Assembly (NCBI GenBank): GCA_937912115.1
Contig: CALDOI010000212.1
Coordinates: 1 to 33,914 of the forward strand
Direction: 5' to 3'
DNA: 33,914 bases
Source of the DNA: an uncultured Bacteroidota bacterium
Lineage (GTDB): Bacteria > Bacteroidota > Bacteroidia > Bacteroidales > F082
Made by a program: the position numbers and the translations under genes. The notes beneath the pieces were generated by a model, which did not search any database, had not been told where the DNA came from, and saw only the letters and a program-made list of their open reading frames with translations. This document shows positions 1 through 7,628 of the stretch, piece by piece; position 1 is the first letter of the stretch, and every line of letters starts with the position of its first letter.

Positions 1-1152
1 TCCTATATGTAATTTTTCATTCCCGATCTCAATCGATACAATCCCATCTGCACTTGCATATGAATGTATGTGTGCCGACCCATGATATTCAATAGGGAAT
101 ACTTTCCCATCAATAATATTAATTGGAATAAATGATTTCCTTACCGATTTTCTTCTGCTATACTCCGCCCCCATTGGTAGTTTTATTGTTGTTGGTGATT
201 TTGAGTTATTCATTAACTTTGATAAAAGGGGCCGAACAAGTAACTCAAATTGGGTATAGGATGAAACAGGATTTCCAGGTAATCCAAATATAAATTTATT
301 ACCTTTAAAGATTCCAAAAATAGTTGGTTTACCAGGCTGTACGGCAATGGTTCGAAATGTAATGTCAACTCCTGCTTTTTCCATTATTTCAGGAACAAAA
401 TCAAAGTCGCCCATTGAAACTCCCCCTGTTAACAATACAATATCATTTTCGGTAAGGGCATTTTTAATTGTAATGAAAGTAGCGTCTTCAGAATCCTTAA
501 TTATACCTATATAATTAGGAGTTGCTCCGGCCCTTACAACTTGGGCAATTAATTGATAGCCATTACTATTTCTGATTTGTGATTTTGCCGGTACGCTATC
601 CGGCTCAACAAGTTCATCACCTGTTGAAATAATACCCACTAGTGGTTTTATTGCAACAAGCGGCCTTGTACAACCTACCGATGCCATAACAGCTATATGT
701 TGCGGTTTTATTTCTATTCCTTTTTGCAGAACTAGGTCACCTTGTACAATATCTTCGGCAAAGTAACATATGTTTGTATTTGTACTTTCCTTTGTAAATA
801 AAATTTTTCCGTCTTCAGTTTCTTCTGTATGCTCAACCATTAGCACGCAATCAGCACCATCGGGGATAATAGCACCCGTCATAATTTTTGTGCACTGGTT
901 TATGCTAACTACCTTTTCAGGGATACTTCCAGCAGGAAGAACTTCAATTATTTCAAGTTCATTTTTAATGTCTTCCCTACGGCATGCAAAACCATCCATT
1001 GCTGATTTATCGAATGGAGGCATATTGATATCAGAAAAAATATCTTCAGCCAATATTCGCCCCAAAGATGTAATAAAATCAACCCTTTCTGTTTTCATGG
1101 CTAATTTGGCAGCACTTTGAACAATCTCGTAAGCCTCTTCAAATTTTATCAT
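1..1152 (-). CDS. moeA: Molybdopterin molybdotransferase MoeA, C-terminus cut off by the window edge
   Basis: MoeA inserts molybdate (or tungstate) into adenylylated molybdopterin in the last step of Mo/W cofactor synthesis in the cytoplasm. The frame is open from an ATG at 1152 to base 1, giving 384 residues with only the last few missing (family about 390-410). Family motifs read directly include PPFDKSAMDGFA near the N-terminus, ISTGDEL, LTGGVSMGDFDFVPE, QPGKPTIFG and LPGNPVSSY. It is the last visible gene of a minus-strand series that starts with a ModE-like regulator. It is separated from the T9SS gene upstream by a palindromic repeat, so it may have its own promoter. The AOR gene nearby would need this cofactor, so tungstate may be the relevant metal here; that is inference. 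Identity is very sure. Confidence 0.95.
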   Translation of the reverse strand, partial: MIKFEEAYEIVQSAAKLAMKTERVDFITSLGRILAEDIFSDINMPPFDKSAMDGFACRREDIKNELEIIEVLPAGSIPEKVVSINQCTKIMTGAIIPDGADCVLMVEHTEETEDGKILFTKESTNTNICYFAEDIVQGDLVLQKGIEIKPQHIAVMASVGCTRPLVAIKPLVGIISTGDELVEPDSVPAKSQIRNSNGYQLIAQVVRAGATPNYIGIIKDSEDATFITIKNALTENDIVLLTGGVSMGDFDFVPEIMEKAGVDITFRTIAVQPGKPTIFGIFKGNKFIFGLPGNPVSSYTQFELLVRPLLSKLMNNSKSPTTIKLPMGAEYSRRKSVRKSFIPINIIDGKVFPIEYHGSAHIHSYASADGIVSIEIGNEKLHIG

Positions 1153-1217
1153 AGTATAACTAGCATATTTTTGAAACTATATAATCCTTCTTCTTTATTT
1201 AAAGTGTTTGCATTTTT

Positions 1218-1286
1218 GTCATTCTGAGTGAAACGAAGAATCTTTATTTTTCAGATTAAGAGATTCTTCACTTCGTTCAGAATGAC
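1218..1286. repeat. Dispersed palindromic repeat, copy 1
   Basis: Two inverted arms of about 26 bp, beginning GTCATTCTGAG and ending TTCAGAATGAC, flank a short AT-rich loop. The left arm contains CGAAGAATCT and the right arm AGATTCTTC. The same arms recur at 27778-27841 and, degenerated, at 7475-7609. The element begins 9 bp past the stop codon of the T9SS gene ending at 1296, so its RNA hairpin may end transcription or protect a 3' end. Similar GTCATTCTGAG...GAAGAATCT repeats are known to me from many Bacteroidota genomes. Confidence 0.85.
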
Positions 1287-1295
1287 AATTTTACA

Positions 1296-2141
1296 CTATT
1301 TAAACAAAATCCTTTTCGTAACTCCCATTCCTGATTTAACATCTACTACCCTCAAAAAATATAATCCGGAATTAAATTCACTCACATTAATAATTGTTGC
1401 ACCATCAGCTTTCATTGTCATTAATTCTTTGCCATTTACATCAAACAAACTCACTTCAGCTTCTTTTTCGATGGCAATATTAATAAAATCGCTGGCAGGG
1501 TTTGGATAAACTTTTATTGATTGTGCAAGAGTGACTTCTTCTATTCCATCAATCATATCACCGATAATAAAAATATCATCAATTTTTGAAATGCCATTTG
1601 CCCCAACAATAGAACCATCGCTAGCAGTATCAGATTTCATTATCCATCTCAATTTAACTGATGATTGATCGTCGCAAACATCAGGAAGTGCCACATTTAC
1701 AAGAATACCGGTTGTCCAGTCATTAGCTGTTTGAAAATAAGAATCTTCCAAATCTGTCCAGTCACCACTAGCTTTATACTGAACTCTGAAATCACGGGGT
1801 CCTGGGTTATTTCCACCTGAAGAGATTTTTGAAGACATACTTACATTGGTATATCCTGATGTTTCAAATTCTACTTTCCATTTTTTTTCATCTGCACCAT
1901 CATTCCATTCTGTAGCCTGAGCGGCTTTTGTGGTTGAGCCATTTTTGAATTGAATTTCACTAGTTCCTCCAGCTGTTTCGATTGCCTGTGTTAAATTTGA
2001 TGCAATAATTCCACCATCTGCCATAGCAGACTCTGTTGGAAATGTCCATTGCACTATAGTATCCTGCGCAACTGAATTAAATTGCAAAATCAACACTAAA
2101 GTAATGATTGCCAGTGTTGTAAAAAAGTATTTTTTTTTCAT
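1296..2141 (-). CDS. Secreted protein with type IX secretion sorting domain
   Basis: 281 residues. The N-terminus is a Sec signal peptide (basic MKKK, hydrophobic stretch, probable cleavage after VAQ near residue 26). Residues about 27-200 form a beta-rich module with repeated tryptophans and no motif I recognise. The last ~75 residues are a T9SS type A sorting domain: KVYPNPASDFINI, then VSLFDVNGKEL, SGLYFLRV and a terminal KRILFK. The product should be exported and attached to the cell surface or released. It starts 26 bp after the TonB-receptor gene on the same strand, so it is probably the third gene of that operon and might help capture the same substrate. No enzymatic residues could be identified; binding function is a guess from context. 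Confidence 0.85.
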   Translation of the reverse strand: MKKKYFFTTLAIITLVLILQFNSVAQDTIVQWTFPTESAMADGGIIASNLTQAIETAGGTSEIQFKNGSTTKAAQATEWNDGADEKKWKVEFETSGYTNVSMSSKISSGGNNPGPRDFRVQYKASGDWTDLEDSYFQTANDWTTGILVNVALPDVCDDQSSVKLRWIMKSDTASDGSIVGANGISKIDDIFIIGDMIDGIEEVTLAQSIKVYPNPASDFINIAIEKEAEVSLFDVNGKELMTMKADGATIINVSEFNSGLYFLRVVDVKSGMGVTKRILFK

Positions 2142-2167
2142 TTTTAATTAAGTTTATTGTTAATATG

Positions 2168-4249
2168 TTAAAATTTATATTTGATTTCTGCTGTAATAAA
2201 CCTGCCTGGCGATAAATAACCTTTTCTATCTATATAATCATTATCAAAAATATTCTGTATGGTCAATAAGGCATTAAACTTCTTCGCAAACTCCTTTGAT
2301 ATCTGAAAATCAATTGTATTATAGGCATTAATTTTTACAGTATTCTCATCATCGTACCACTGACTACCTATGTAATTATATGTGATTGTTGAATTGAAAA
2401 AACTATTCTTCCATCCGGCACCCAATAATATTATGTGTTTAGGTACTTCGATAAGATAATTTCCTGTAATATCTTTTTCATAAGTATCAGGCCTACTAAA
2501 CTTTTTTATTTTAGAGCTATTGAAAGTATAATTACCAATTAAGTGTAATCTATCAGTTAGTTGGTACTTTGTTGAAATTTCGGCACCCAGCACCCCTACA
2601 TTACTTATATTCTGACGTTGATAAATTGGTTTTAGCTCTCCTGATCCGGTATCTATTGAATCACCTGTTCCAACAAAGTATTGAAAATCTCTACCATCAG
2701 AATAATAGAATGACGGTTCAATTGTAAGTTTATCCATTAGTTTAATAGTAAACCCTATTTCGTAGTTTGTAAGATATTCGGGACCGAGTTCAGGATTTGC
2801 CAATTTAAAACCTTTCCGTATTTTTCCTGATTTTGATAAATCGTCGAGCTTAGGGGGCATAAAGCCTTTCGAATAAGAAATATAAGCTGAATAATGTTTA
2901 TTAAATCTGTAGGAAAAAGCAAGTTTAGGGCTAAATGAACTCCAATTATTATCATCAAAATATTCATCAGATGGATCAACAAAGCCAGTGTTGGTGGTAG
3001 GATTTTCCACCATTAATCTTCCCCTGTAATAATTGGCAAAATCCATCCTGGCTCCCGCCACAATTACCAATTTATCACCAAATAGTTTAATTTCATCCTG
3101 TATAAACAATCCGTAAAAATCAAGAATCCCTTCATAAGTCAGTATATCTGTGGAAGTTTTATAGGTATCCACAACATTGGCACTTCCTTGTTTAAGATCA
3201 AGACCATAGGTTAGAATATTATTATCGGTTAGATAGGTGGTTGCGTTAACCCACAAACCAATATCGTCCTTTTCCGACTCACGGTCGCTCAACTTGTATT
3301 TCCCACTATTAGCACTTACAGATTCCGTTTGTTTGTATTCATTTTCCAATTGATAAAATGCCAATGCATTTAGAACCGTCTTCCCAAAAACACCTTGATA
3401 ATTAGCTCTTAAATAGGTAGTATTCACCGACATATAATCACCCAATTCTTCATAAACCTTTCTTCCCTGACCTCTGGAATCATCGTAATAACGTGCATCA
3501 ATTTCAACTTTATGATTTTTATTAAATGAATAACCAAGCTTTGCTGCTAAATTATACTCCATCAAAAAAGCTTTAGCATCGGTTGAATCACGAATTTCTT
3601 CAGGATTTAGATAATATCCATCACCCTGACGGTAGTATGAATTCATACTCCACATAAATCCTTTGTTATTTTTCACATTTGTACCTGCTAAATTTAAATA
3701 TCCACCAAATGTGTTATATGTCCCTGCAATTAATGCTGCCTCACCTTGAATTAGTTTACTTGGATTTTTTGTAATGATATTAATAACACCACCCATGGCA
3801 TTATTACCATAAATTGCTGATGCTGGCCCCTTAATAACTTCAATTTTTTCAATTGAGTTAATGGGGATTAACTGCCAGTTAAGAGATCCTCCTGAAGATT
3901 TATTCAATGGAACACCATCAAGTAACACTAATACTCTGGCACTTGCATCAAGGCCTCGCATTGTAACACTGGAGTTTTGCGAAAAGATTCCCCAACTACG
4001 ATTAACATAAATGTTAGCAACGTATTTTAATATCTCATCAACATTTTGAACGGGGAGTTCATTTATGGTTTTCGAATCAATTATTGTAACTCTACCTGGA
4101 ATATCTTCTATGTTTCTTGAGTTTCGGTTTGCTGTTACAACCACCTGAGGAATATCAAGTGTGTCCGGGATATTCATCATCTGACCAAAGGTAACTTGAT
4201 GAGCCAAGACACTTTGGAATAGAATAATTATTAATAATTTTGCTTTCAC
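2168..4249 (-). CDS. TonB-dependent outer-membrane receptor
   Basis: 693 residues. After a signal peptide ending near residue 23 comes a plug domain (about 35-160) with QVVVTANR (the TonB-box-like region), VTMRGLDASARVLVLLDGVPLN and IEVIKGPASAIYGNNAMGGVINI, then a beta-barrel ending in phenylalanine, as outer-membrane barrels do. The start is GTG at 4249, which shares its first base with the TAG stop of the upstream lipoprotein gene, so the two are probably translationally coupled. It resembles BtuB-type receptors in size, but it has no cobalamin riboswitch. Instead the operon is preceded by a 24-bp palindrome also found at the ModE-like and AOR genes. I infer an oxyanion (tungstate/molybdate) or metal-chelate substrate; the sequence alone does not prove the ligand. 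Confidence 0.93.
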   Translation of the reverse strand: MKAKLLIIILFQSVLAHQVTFGQMMNIPDTLDIPQVVVTANRNSRNIEDIPGRVTIIDSKTINELPVQNVDEILKYVANIYVNRSWGIFSQNSSVTMRGLDASARVLVLLDGVPLNKSSGGSLNWQLIPINSIEKIEVIKGPASAIYGNNAMGGVINIITKNPSKLIQGEAALIAGTYNTFGGYLNLAGTNVKNNKGFMWSMNSYYRQGDGYYLNPEEIRDSTDAKAFLMEYNLAAKLGYSFNKNHKVEIDARYYDDSRGQGRKVYEELGDYMSVNTTYLRANYQGVFGKTVLNALAFYQLENEYKQTESVSANSGKYKLSDRESEKDDIGLWVNATTYLTDNNILTYGLDLKQGSANVVDTYKTSTDILTYEGILDFYGLFIQDEIKLFGDKLVIVAGARMDFANYYRGRLMVENPTTNTGFVDPSDEYFDDNNWSSFSPKLAFSYRFNKHYSAYISYSKGFMPPKLDDLSKSGKIRKGFKLANPELGPEYLTNYEIGFTIKLMDKLTIEPSFYYSDGRDFQYFVGTGDSIDTGSGELKPIYQRQNISNVGVLGAEISTKYQLTDRLHLIGNYTFNSSKIKKFSRPDTYEKDITGNYLIEVPKHIILLGAGWKNSFFNSTITYNYIGSQWYDDENTVKINAYNTIDFQISKEFAKKFNALLTIQNIFDNDYIDRKGYLSPGRFITAEIKYKF

Positions 4250-5127
4250 TACTCTTGAACTTTAATTGAAATATTTATCACCCCATCATCAGTTCCTGAT
4301 ATGGAATTAACCTTAAAAAGCCCTATTTTTCCATCTTCATTTTTAAATGCAAAAATGCTGCCTTGCTGAAGATTTTTCGCCTTTCTATTTCCTTCCCCCT
4401 GACCATATGCAGCTAACAATAAGCTATCGTTAATGGCATTATTAAAATCACCTTCTGTAATATCTGCAATTTTGAATCGAGAGGTTCTGCGAGTTGACCA
4501 ATTACTAAGCCCAAACTCTCCCATGTAAACCGATTCATCAATATTTGCTCCTGGTGAAGCTATCGTATTTTCATCAGTATCGATAAAATCATAGTAATAA
4601 CACATGTCTATTTTATCCTGATTATTGAACGCTTCGGCCATTGTAAAAGTAAGTCCCTCAGAAAATGAAAAGAAGCTGGTTGTATTATTACTTTGTGCAC
4701 CGAGTTCAACCGATTGGAAATAATCGATACTACCATATGTAGATGATGTATCCATCAAAACCACAAAGCTTAGCTCTGCGGAACTACCATCTTTATCCCG
4801 AATAATAAAAATCCACTTTTCACTTACTTTAATTCCCTTTGTCAGATATTTTTCGAAATATAAGATTGGAGTATTCATACCCGAGTCGAGGAAAGTTTCC
4901 AATATGTTGCTTTCAACTTTAATAATGAAGTTTGTAAGATTTACATCTGGGTTACTTGCATAAATGCCAACTCTAAATGATTCTCCTAATCCAAGTAGGG
5001 TATCTGATGACACAAAATCATTTCCAATAATAAAATTTATTGATGGTGGCAGATGATCGATTTTCTCCTTTTCACACCCAACAACTCCAATTAATAACAC
5101 CAATATTGCAACGACTAATTTATTCAT
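4249..5127 (-). CDS. Surface or periplasmic lipoprotein paired with TonB receptor
   Basis: 292 residues from the ATG at 5127. An in-frame ATG at 5193 exists, but it would place 22 polar residues before the signal peptide and would run through the palindrome at 5134-5157, so I prefer 5127. The N-terminus MNKLVVAILVLLIGVVGC gives a lipobox with Cys18. The rest is beta-rich with no enzymatic motif I know; residues about 30-125 look like an immunoglobulin-type fold. Its stop overlaps the receptor start by one base. Lipoproteins encoded directly with a TonB receptor in Bacteroidota usually act as a lid or ligand-binding partner, which I infer here. Family not recognised. Confidence 0.85.
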   Translation of the reverse strand: MNKLVVAILVLLIGVVGCEKEKIDHLPPSINFIIGNDFVSSDTLLGLGESFRVGIYASNPDVNLTNFIIKVESNILETFLDSGMNTPILYFEKYLTKGIKVSEKWIFIIRDKDGSSAELSFVVLMDTSSTYGSIDYFQSVELGAQSNNTTSFFSFSEGLTFTMAEAFNNQDKIDMCYYYDFIDTDENTIASPGANIDESVYMGEFGLSNWSTRRTSRFKIADITEGDFNNAINDSLLLAAYGQGEGNRKAKNLQQGSIFAFKNEDGKIGLFKVNSISGTDDGVINISIKVQE

Positions 5128-5133
5128 TTTTAG

Positions 5134-5157
5134 CGATATGTAATAGTTTGCATAACG
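5134..5157. promoter_or_regulatory. Putative ModE-like operator, site C
   Basis: CGATATG, 10-bp spacer, CATAACG: a 24-bp inverted repeat with one mismatch between arms. It lies 6 bp upstream of the lipoprotein ATG, in the 78-bp gap after the membrane-protein gene. The same geometry occurs at 6887-6910 and 9882-9905. Its position near the start suggests repression. The total length equals that of the E. coli ModE box as I remember it (CG-n-TATATA, 6 bp, TATATA-n-CG). Binding is inferred. Confidence 0.6.
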
Positions 5158-5205
5158 ATATCCATAAGAAAAGCGATTACGCAAATTACGCAACCGCTTA
5201 CATAG

Positions 5206-5781
5206 TTATACTTTATTTAATAGTTTTTTGCCTACGTGATAAATACCTGTTCCCAACGCTCCACCTAAAAATCCAAAAATTAAAAATGTGGCAAAGGGTG
5301 TAAAAAATCCATGCTTTAGAAACGATGAATACGGATATCCTGTTGAGAGTGTAATTATTACTCTGCTCAAAGGGATCATCATATATCCCAATCCTGCTGC
5401 AACTGAAAGTAAGAGACTTCTATACTTAACCATTGGCAGATAATTATATGCCAAATCCAATGCAAAACATGGCAACATATAGTTGAGTCCCATCATGGGA
5501 TCCTTAAACCCAAGTACCGGAAATAATATAAATATTCCAATTCCCATTGCACTTATGCTTGAAGCCCACTTTATATTCGTACTTAACCTTGCACCTAGAA
5601 TAATTGCCATAAACTCTATCCCATGATGACCGGGAATGTTTAATGGAGTTCTTAATCGTGCATGAAGAACTATTGCTAATGCTCCTGCAATTACCAACAA
5701 TAGCATTTCAAGTATTTTTTCAATTGTCAGGTTAGTTAGAAACTCCCTTGACAAACTCTTTTGCTGAACACTTCCATTCAT
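5206..5781 (-). CDS. Small integral membrane protein, possibly transporter S-component-like
   Basis: 191 residues with about five hydrophobic segments (roughly 26-44, 55-70, 75-92, 118-140 and 160-180). A conserved-looking PLNIPGHHGIEFMAIILGARLS lies between the first two. The size, fold-like pattern and the loop rich in glycine and histidine recall substrate-binding (S) subunits of energy-coupling-factor transporters, but I cannot name the family and no ATPase or T subunit is nearby. The proposed start at 5781 overlaps the upstream gene by 50 bp; an alternative ATG at 5706 begins just before the first membrane segment and leaves a 25-bp gap. It follows the regulator and TiaS-like genes in what appears to be one transcript, so uptake of a Mo/W-related solute is a reasonable guess only. 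Confidence 0.75.
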   Translation of the reverse strand: MNGSVQQKSLSREFLTNLTIEKILEMLLLVIAGALAIVLHARLRTPLNIPGHHGIEFMAIILGARLSTNIKWASSISAMGIGIFILFPVLGFKDPMMGLNYMLPCFALDLAYNYLPMVKYRSLLLSVAAGLGYMMIPLSRVIITLSTGYPYSSFLKHGFFTPFATFLIFGFLGGALGTGIYHVGKKLLNKV

Positions 5782-6478
5782 AACTCTTATTATTTATTTC
5801 ATTATCAACTAATAAAACTGATTTATCATTTTTTAGTATGGGTCGAGCCCAACCATTTAAATATACTTTGTCGTCAGGATTAACAATGTGCTTATCCTCA
5901 AACTGAATAACATCAATTCCAGCTTTTGTAATCAACATATCAACAGTGCAAACATCCATCTCGATATCTCTAAGATTTTTCTCAGAATTTATCCAAATAA
6001 ACCTACCATCATTTCCACCCTTACGCAGACCCACTGCAGCTAAGGCTCCAATAATCCCAACATGAGTTCCTGTAAGGCCAACTAAGTAAATATTATGCTT
6101 AGAGGCTTTTTCTAGTGCATCATCCATCTTTAATACAATCGATTTTGCGTCAATCCCCCATTTTATTATTTCATCAGTAATCTTAACATTTTCAACTATA
6201 CAAAGTCCAACATCAGAACCTTTGGCTCCTACATTTAACATGAACTCACGAGTAAAAGGTGTAATTTCTGCCAGCTGGTTACATGTAACATCCAAACAAG
6301 CAGAGCTATTTTGAGATGTATAAGGAATATCAGGATGAACAAATAATTGGTGACGAGTAATACCATGAACTTTACCTAGGTTATTTGACTCAATGGCTGC
6401 TGCTAATTGCCTTGAATTATATCCGGTACCTCTACTGTCTTTATTATCAGTATCGTCTATGCCTATTAGTATTCTCAT
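5732..6478 (-). CDS. TiaS-like protein (tRNA-Ile2 agmatinylcytidine synthetase N-terminal family)
   Basis: 248 residues. The N-terminus MRILIGIDDTDNKDSRGTG matches the signature of archaeal TiaS (IGIDDTDS...G), the enzyme that attaches agmatine to C34 of tRNA-Ile2. The protein also has GLTGTHVGIIGALAAVGLRKGGNDGR and a C-terminal segment NPDDKVYLNGWARPILKNDKSVLLV. It is shorter than TiaS and lacks the C-terminal OB-fold and zinc-ribbon parts. Bacteria use TilS and lysidine for this tRNA, so the role here must differ and is unknown to me. The gene starts 15 bp after the ModE-like gene and overlaps the membrane-protein gene, so it belongs to a Mo/W-associated operon. Homology call is good, function unknown. 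Confidence 0.8.
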   Translation of the reverse strand: MRILIGIDDTDNKDSRGTGYNSRQLAAAIESNNLGKVHGITRHQLFVHPDIPYTSQNSSACLDVTCNQLAEITPFTREFMLNVGAKGSDVGLCIVENVKITDEIIKWGIDAKSIVLKMDDALEKASKHNIYLVGLTGTHVGIIGALAAVGLRKGGNDGRFIWINSEKNLRDIEMDVCTVDMLITKAGIDVIQFEDKHIVNPDDKVYLNGWARPILKNDKSVLLVDNEINNKSYEWKCSAKEFVKGVSN

Positions 6479-6493
6479 TTTGCTAAAGTTCTA

Positions 6494-6865
6494 CTATTTA
6501 ATCTTTTCTTTAAAATCTTCATACGCGTCTTCAATGGCAATATCCATCTTTTTGTGAAGAGCATCATAGGCTTCCAGTAAATTCTTAGCTTTATTGGTAA
6601 GTTCTGATTTTCCTCCTCCTACTCCACCTCTGTGTTTTTCAGTAAGGTCATAACCAAGTAATTCTTCTGAATTCTTAATATCTCCCCATGCTTTACGGTA
6701 ACTAACGCCTAAAAACTCTGAAGCAGCTTTAAGGGAACCCAACTCTTCAACTGTTCGCAATAGCTTGTAACTACTTTCTCCGATTATGCCTTCGCCAGAT
6801 ACTGCTGATAACCATAATTTATATCTTAGGAATACATCGTTTTTGGAACTTCGTGGAGGTTTCAT
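6494..6865 (-). CDS. ModE-type winged-helix transcription regulator, DNA-binding domain only
   Basis: 123 residues. Residues about 14-115 match the winged-helix N-terminal domain of ModE (LysR-type HTH): LWLSAVSGEGIIGESSYKLLRTVEELGSLKAASEFLGVSYRKAWGDIK, then a wing around HRGGVGGGKSELT. E. coli ModE is about 262 residues and carries C-terminal TOBE/Mop domains that bind molybdate; these are absent, so metal sensing must occur in another way or through a partner. It is first in a minus-strand operon with the TiaS-like and membrane-protein genes. A -7 box at 6915-6922 and a 24-bp palindrome at 6887-6910 precede it, which fits autoregulation. It is the natural candidate to bind all three palindromes in the locus. 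Confidence 0.88.
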   Translation of the reverse strand: MKPPRSSKNDVFLRYKLWLSAVSGEGIIGESSYKLLRTVEELGSLKAASEFLGVSYRKAWGDIKNSEELLGYDLTEKHRGGVGGGKSELTNKAKNLLEAYDALHKKMDIAIEDAYEDFKEKIK

Positions 6866-6886
6866 GTATCTTTAGTTTTGTTAGTT

Positions 6887-6910
6887 CGATATGTTAATGA
6901 TTTCATATCG
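6887..6910. promoter_or_regulatory. Putative ModE-like operator, site A (autoregulatory)
   Basis: CGATATG, 10-bp spacer, CATATCG: a perfect inverted repeat of 7-bp arms. It starts 21 bp upstream of the ModE-like ATG and directly follows the -7 box at 6915-6922, so it would cover the transcription start, a usual repressor position. Two near copies occur at 5134 and 9882. Whether the protein binds it is inferred. Confidence 0.65.
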
Positions 6911-6914
6911 CCTG

Positions 6915-6922
6915 CAAATGTA
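6915..6922 (-). promoter_or_regulatory. Bacteroidota -7 promoter box of the ModE-like operon
   Basis: On the minus strand TACATTTG matches TAnnTTTG exactly. A transcription start near 6909 would fall at the edge of the palindrome at 6887-6910. No clear -33 TTTG is seen at the usual distance. Confidence 0.5.
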
Positions 6923-6999
6923 TAAAATCGATTATTACACTGCAGTTTTACTCATCTTAATTTTATAATTTATTCTATTTCAAAATAAGAATAAGTAAT

Positions 7000-7281
7000 C
7001 TAACTATAAACGCATTTGTAAGACGTTTGATCTTCAACAATAACTTTGAATTTAGTGTCCTTTTTAACAACAAAGGTTTCATATTCACTAAATACTTTCC
7101 ATTTGGTTTCTCCCTGCAACAATACTTTCATACTACCTGATGTAACAGTCATGTGTTCAACAGTTGAAGTACCAAACTCATATTCTCCAGTTGCCATAAC
7201 GCCAATTGTTATGGAGCCATATATATTTTTAAAAGCTAATGATTTAACTTTTCCGTCAAAATATTCATTCACATTAAACAT
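7000..7281 (-). CDS. ppnP: Pyrimidine/purine nucleoside phosphorylase PpnP
   Basis: 93 residues, the usual length of the PpnP (YaiE, DUF1255) family of small cupins that split nucleosides with phosphate into base and ribose-1-phosphate. Matching segments are EYFDGKVKSLAF, TIGVMATGEYEFGTSTVEHMTVTSGSMKVLL and WKVFSEYETFVV, in the family order. It is encoded between the AOR gene and the ModE-like gene on the same strand, with 134 bp to the latter. No palindrome of the Mo/W type precedes it, so I read it as an unrelated neighbour in salvage metabolism. Confidence 0.92.
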   Translation of the reverse strand: MFNVNEYFDGKVKSLAFKNIYGSITIGVMATGEYEFGTSTVEHMTVTSGSMKVLLQGETKWKVFSEYETFVVKKDTKFKVIVEDQTSYKCVYS

Positions 7282-7474
7282 AGTTTTCTTTTAAGTCGTT
7301 TTTTTTTCTAATATATAATTGTCAAATCATTTAAGGGAGACATAAGCTACAATATCTAGGTTGCACACATAATAACATTTTGTTGAAATATTATGCACAC
7401 TTAGCTTCCATGGTTAATTGTTAACAACCAACACTTAATTTTACTTGTGGAAGTTGGTTATCACAAAATAAAAA

Positions 7475-7609
7475 AGAGGCTGTGCAAAAAGTGAGATTTC
7501 ATTCTCATTCTGGGTAAAAACGAAGAAAATGATCCCCTTAACAAGCGGATTAGAGATTCTTCACTATTGTTCAGAATGACAAAAAAGATACTTTTTACAC
7601 AGACACTCT
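7475..7609. repeat. MITE-like element containing dispersed palindromic repeat, copy 2
   Basis: Outer inverted repeats of about 18-20 bp, reading AGAGGCTGTGCAAAAAGT on the left and the complement of AGAGTGTCTGTGTAAAAAGT on the right, enclose a degenerate copy of the GTCATTCTGAG...GAAGAATCT palindrome. An extra segment (GATCCCCTTAACAAGCGGAT) sits near its centre. There is no ORF inside, and a target-site duplication is not evident. It starts 19 bp past the AOR stop codon and may end that transcript. It accounts for most structure in the 347-bp gap 7282-7628; I see nothing else there. Confidence 0.65.
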
Positions 7610-7628
7610 ACTTTATCTATATACTTTG

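Noticed and set aside
770-1120. 116-codon plus-strand frame
   Set aside because: It lies antisense within moeA, whose motifs are unmistakable, and has no family features.
2168-4249. Idea that the first TonB receptor is BtuB
   Set aside because: No cobalamin riboswitch or BtuG-like gene is next to it, and its operon carries the palindrome shared with ModE-like and AOR genes. The second receptor (24740-26701) has the B12 context.
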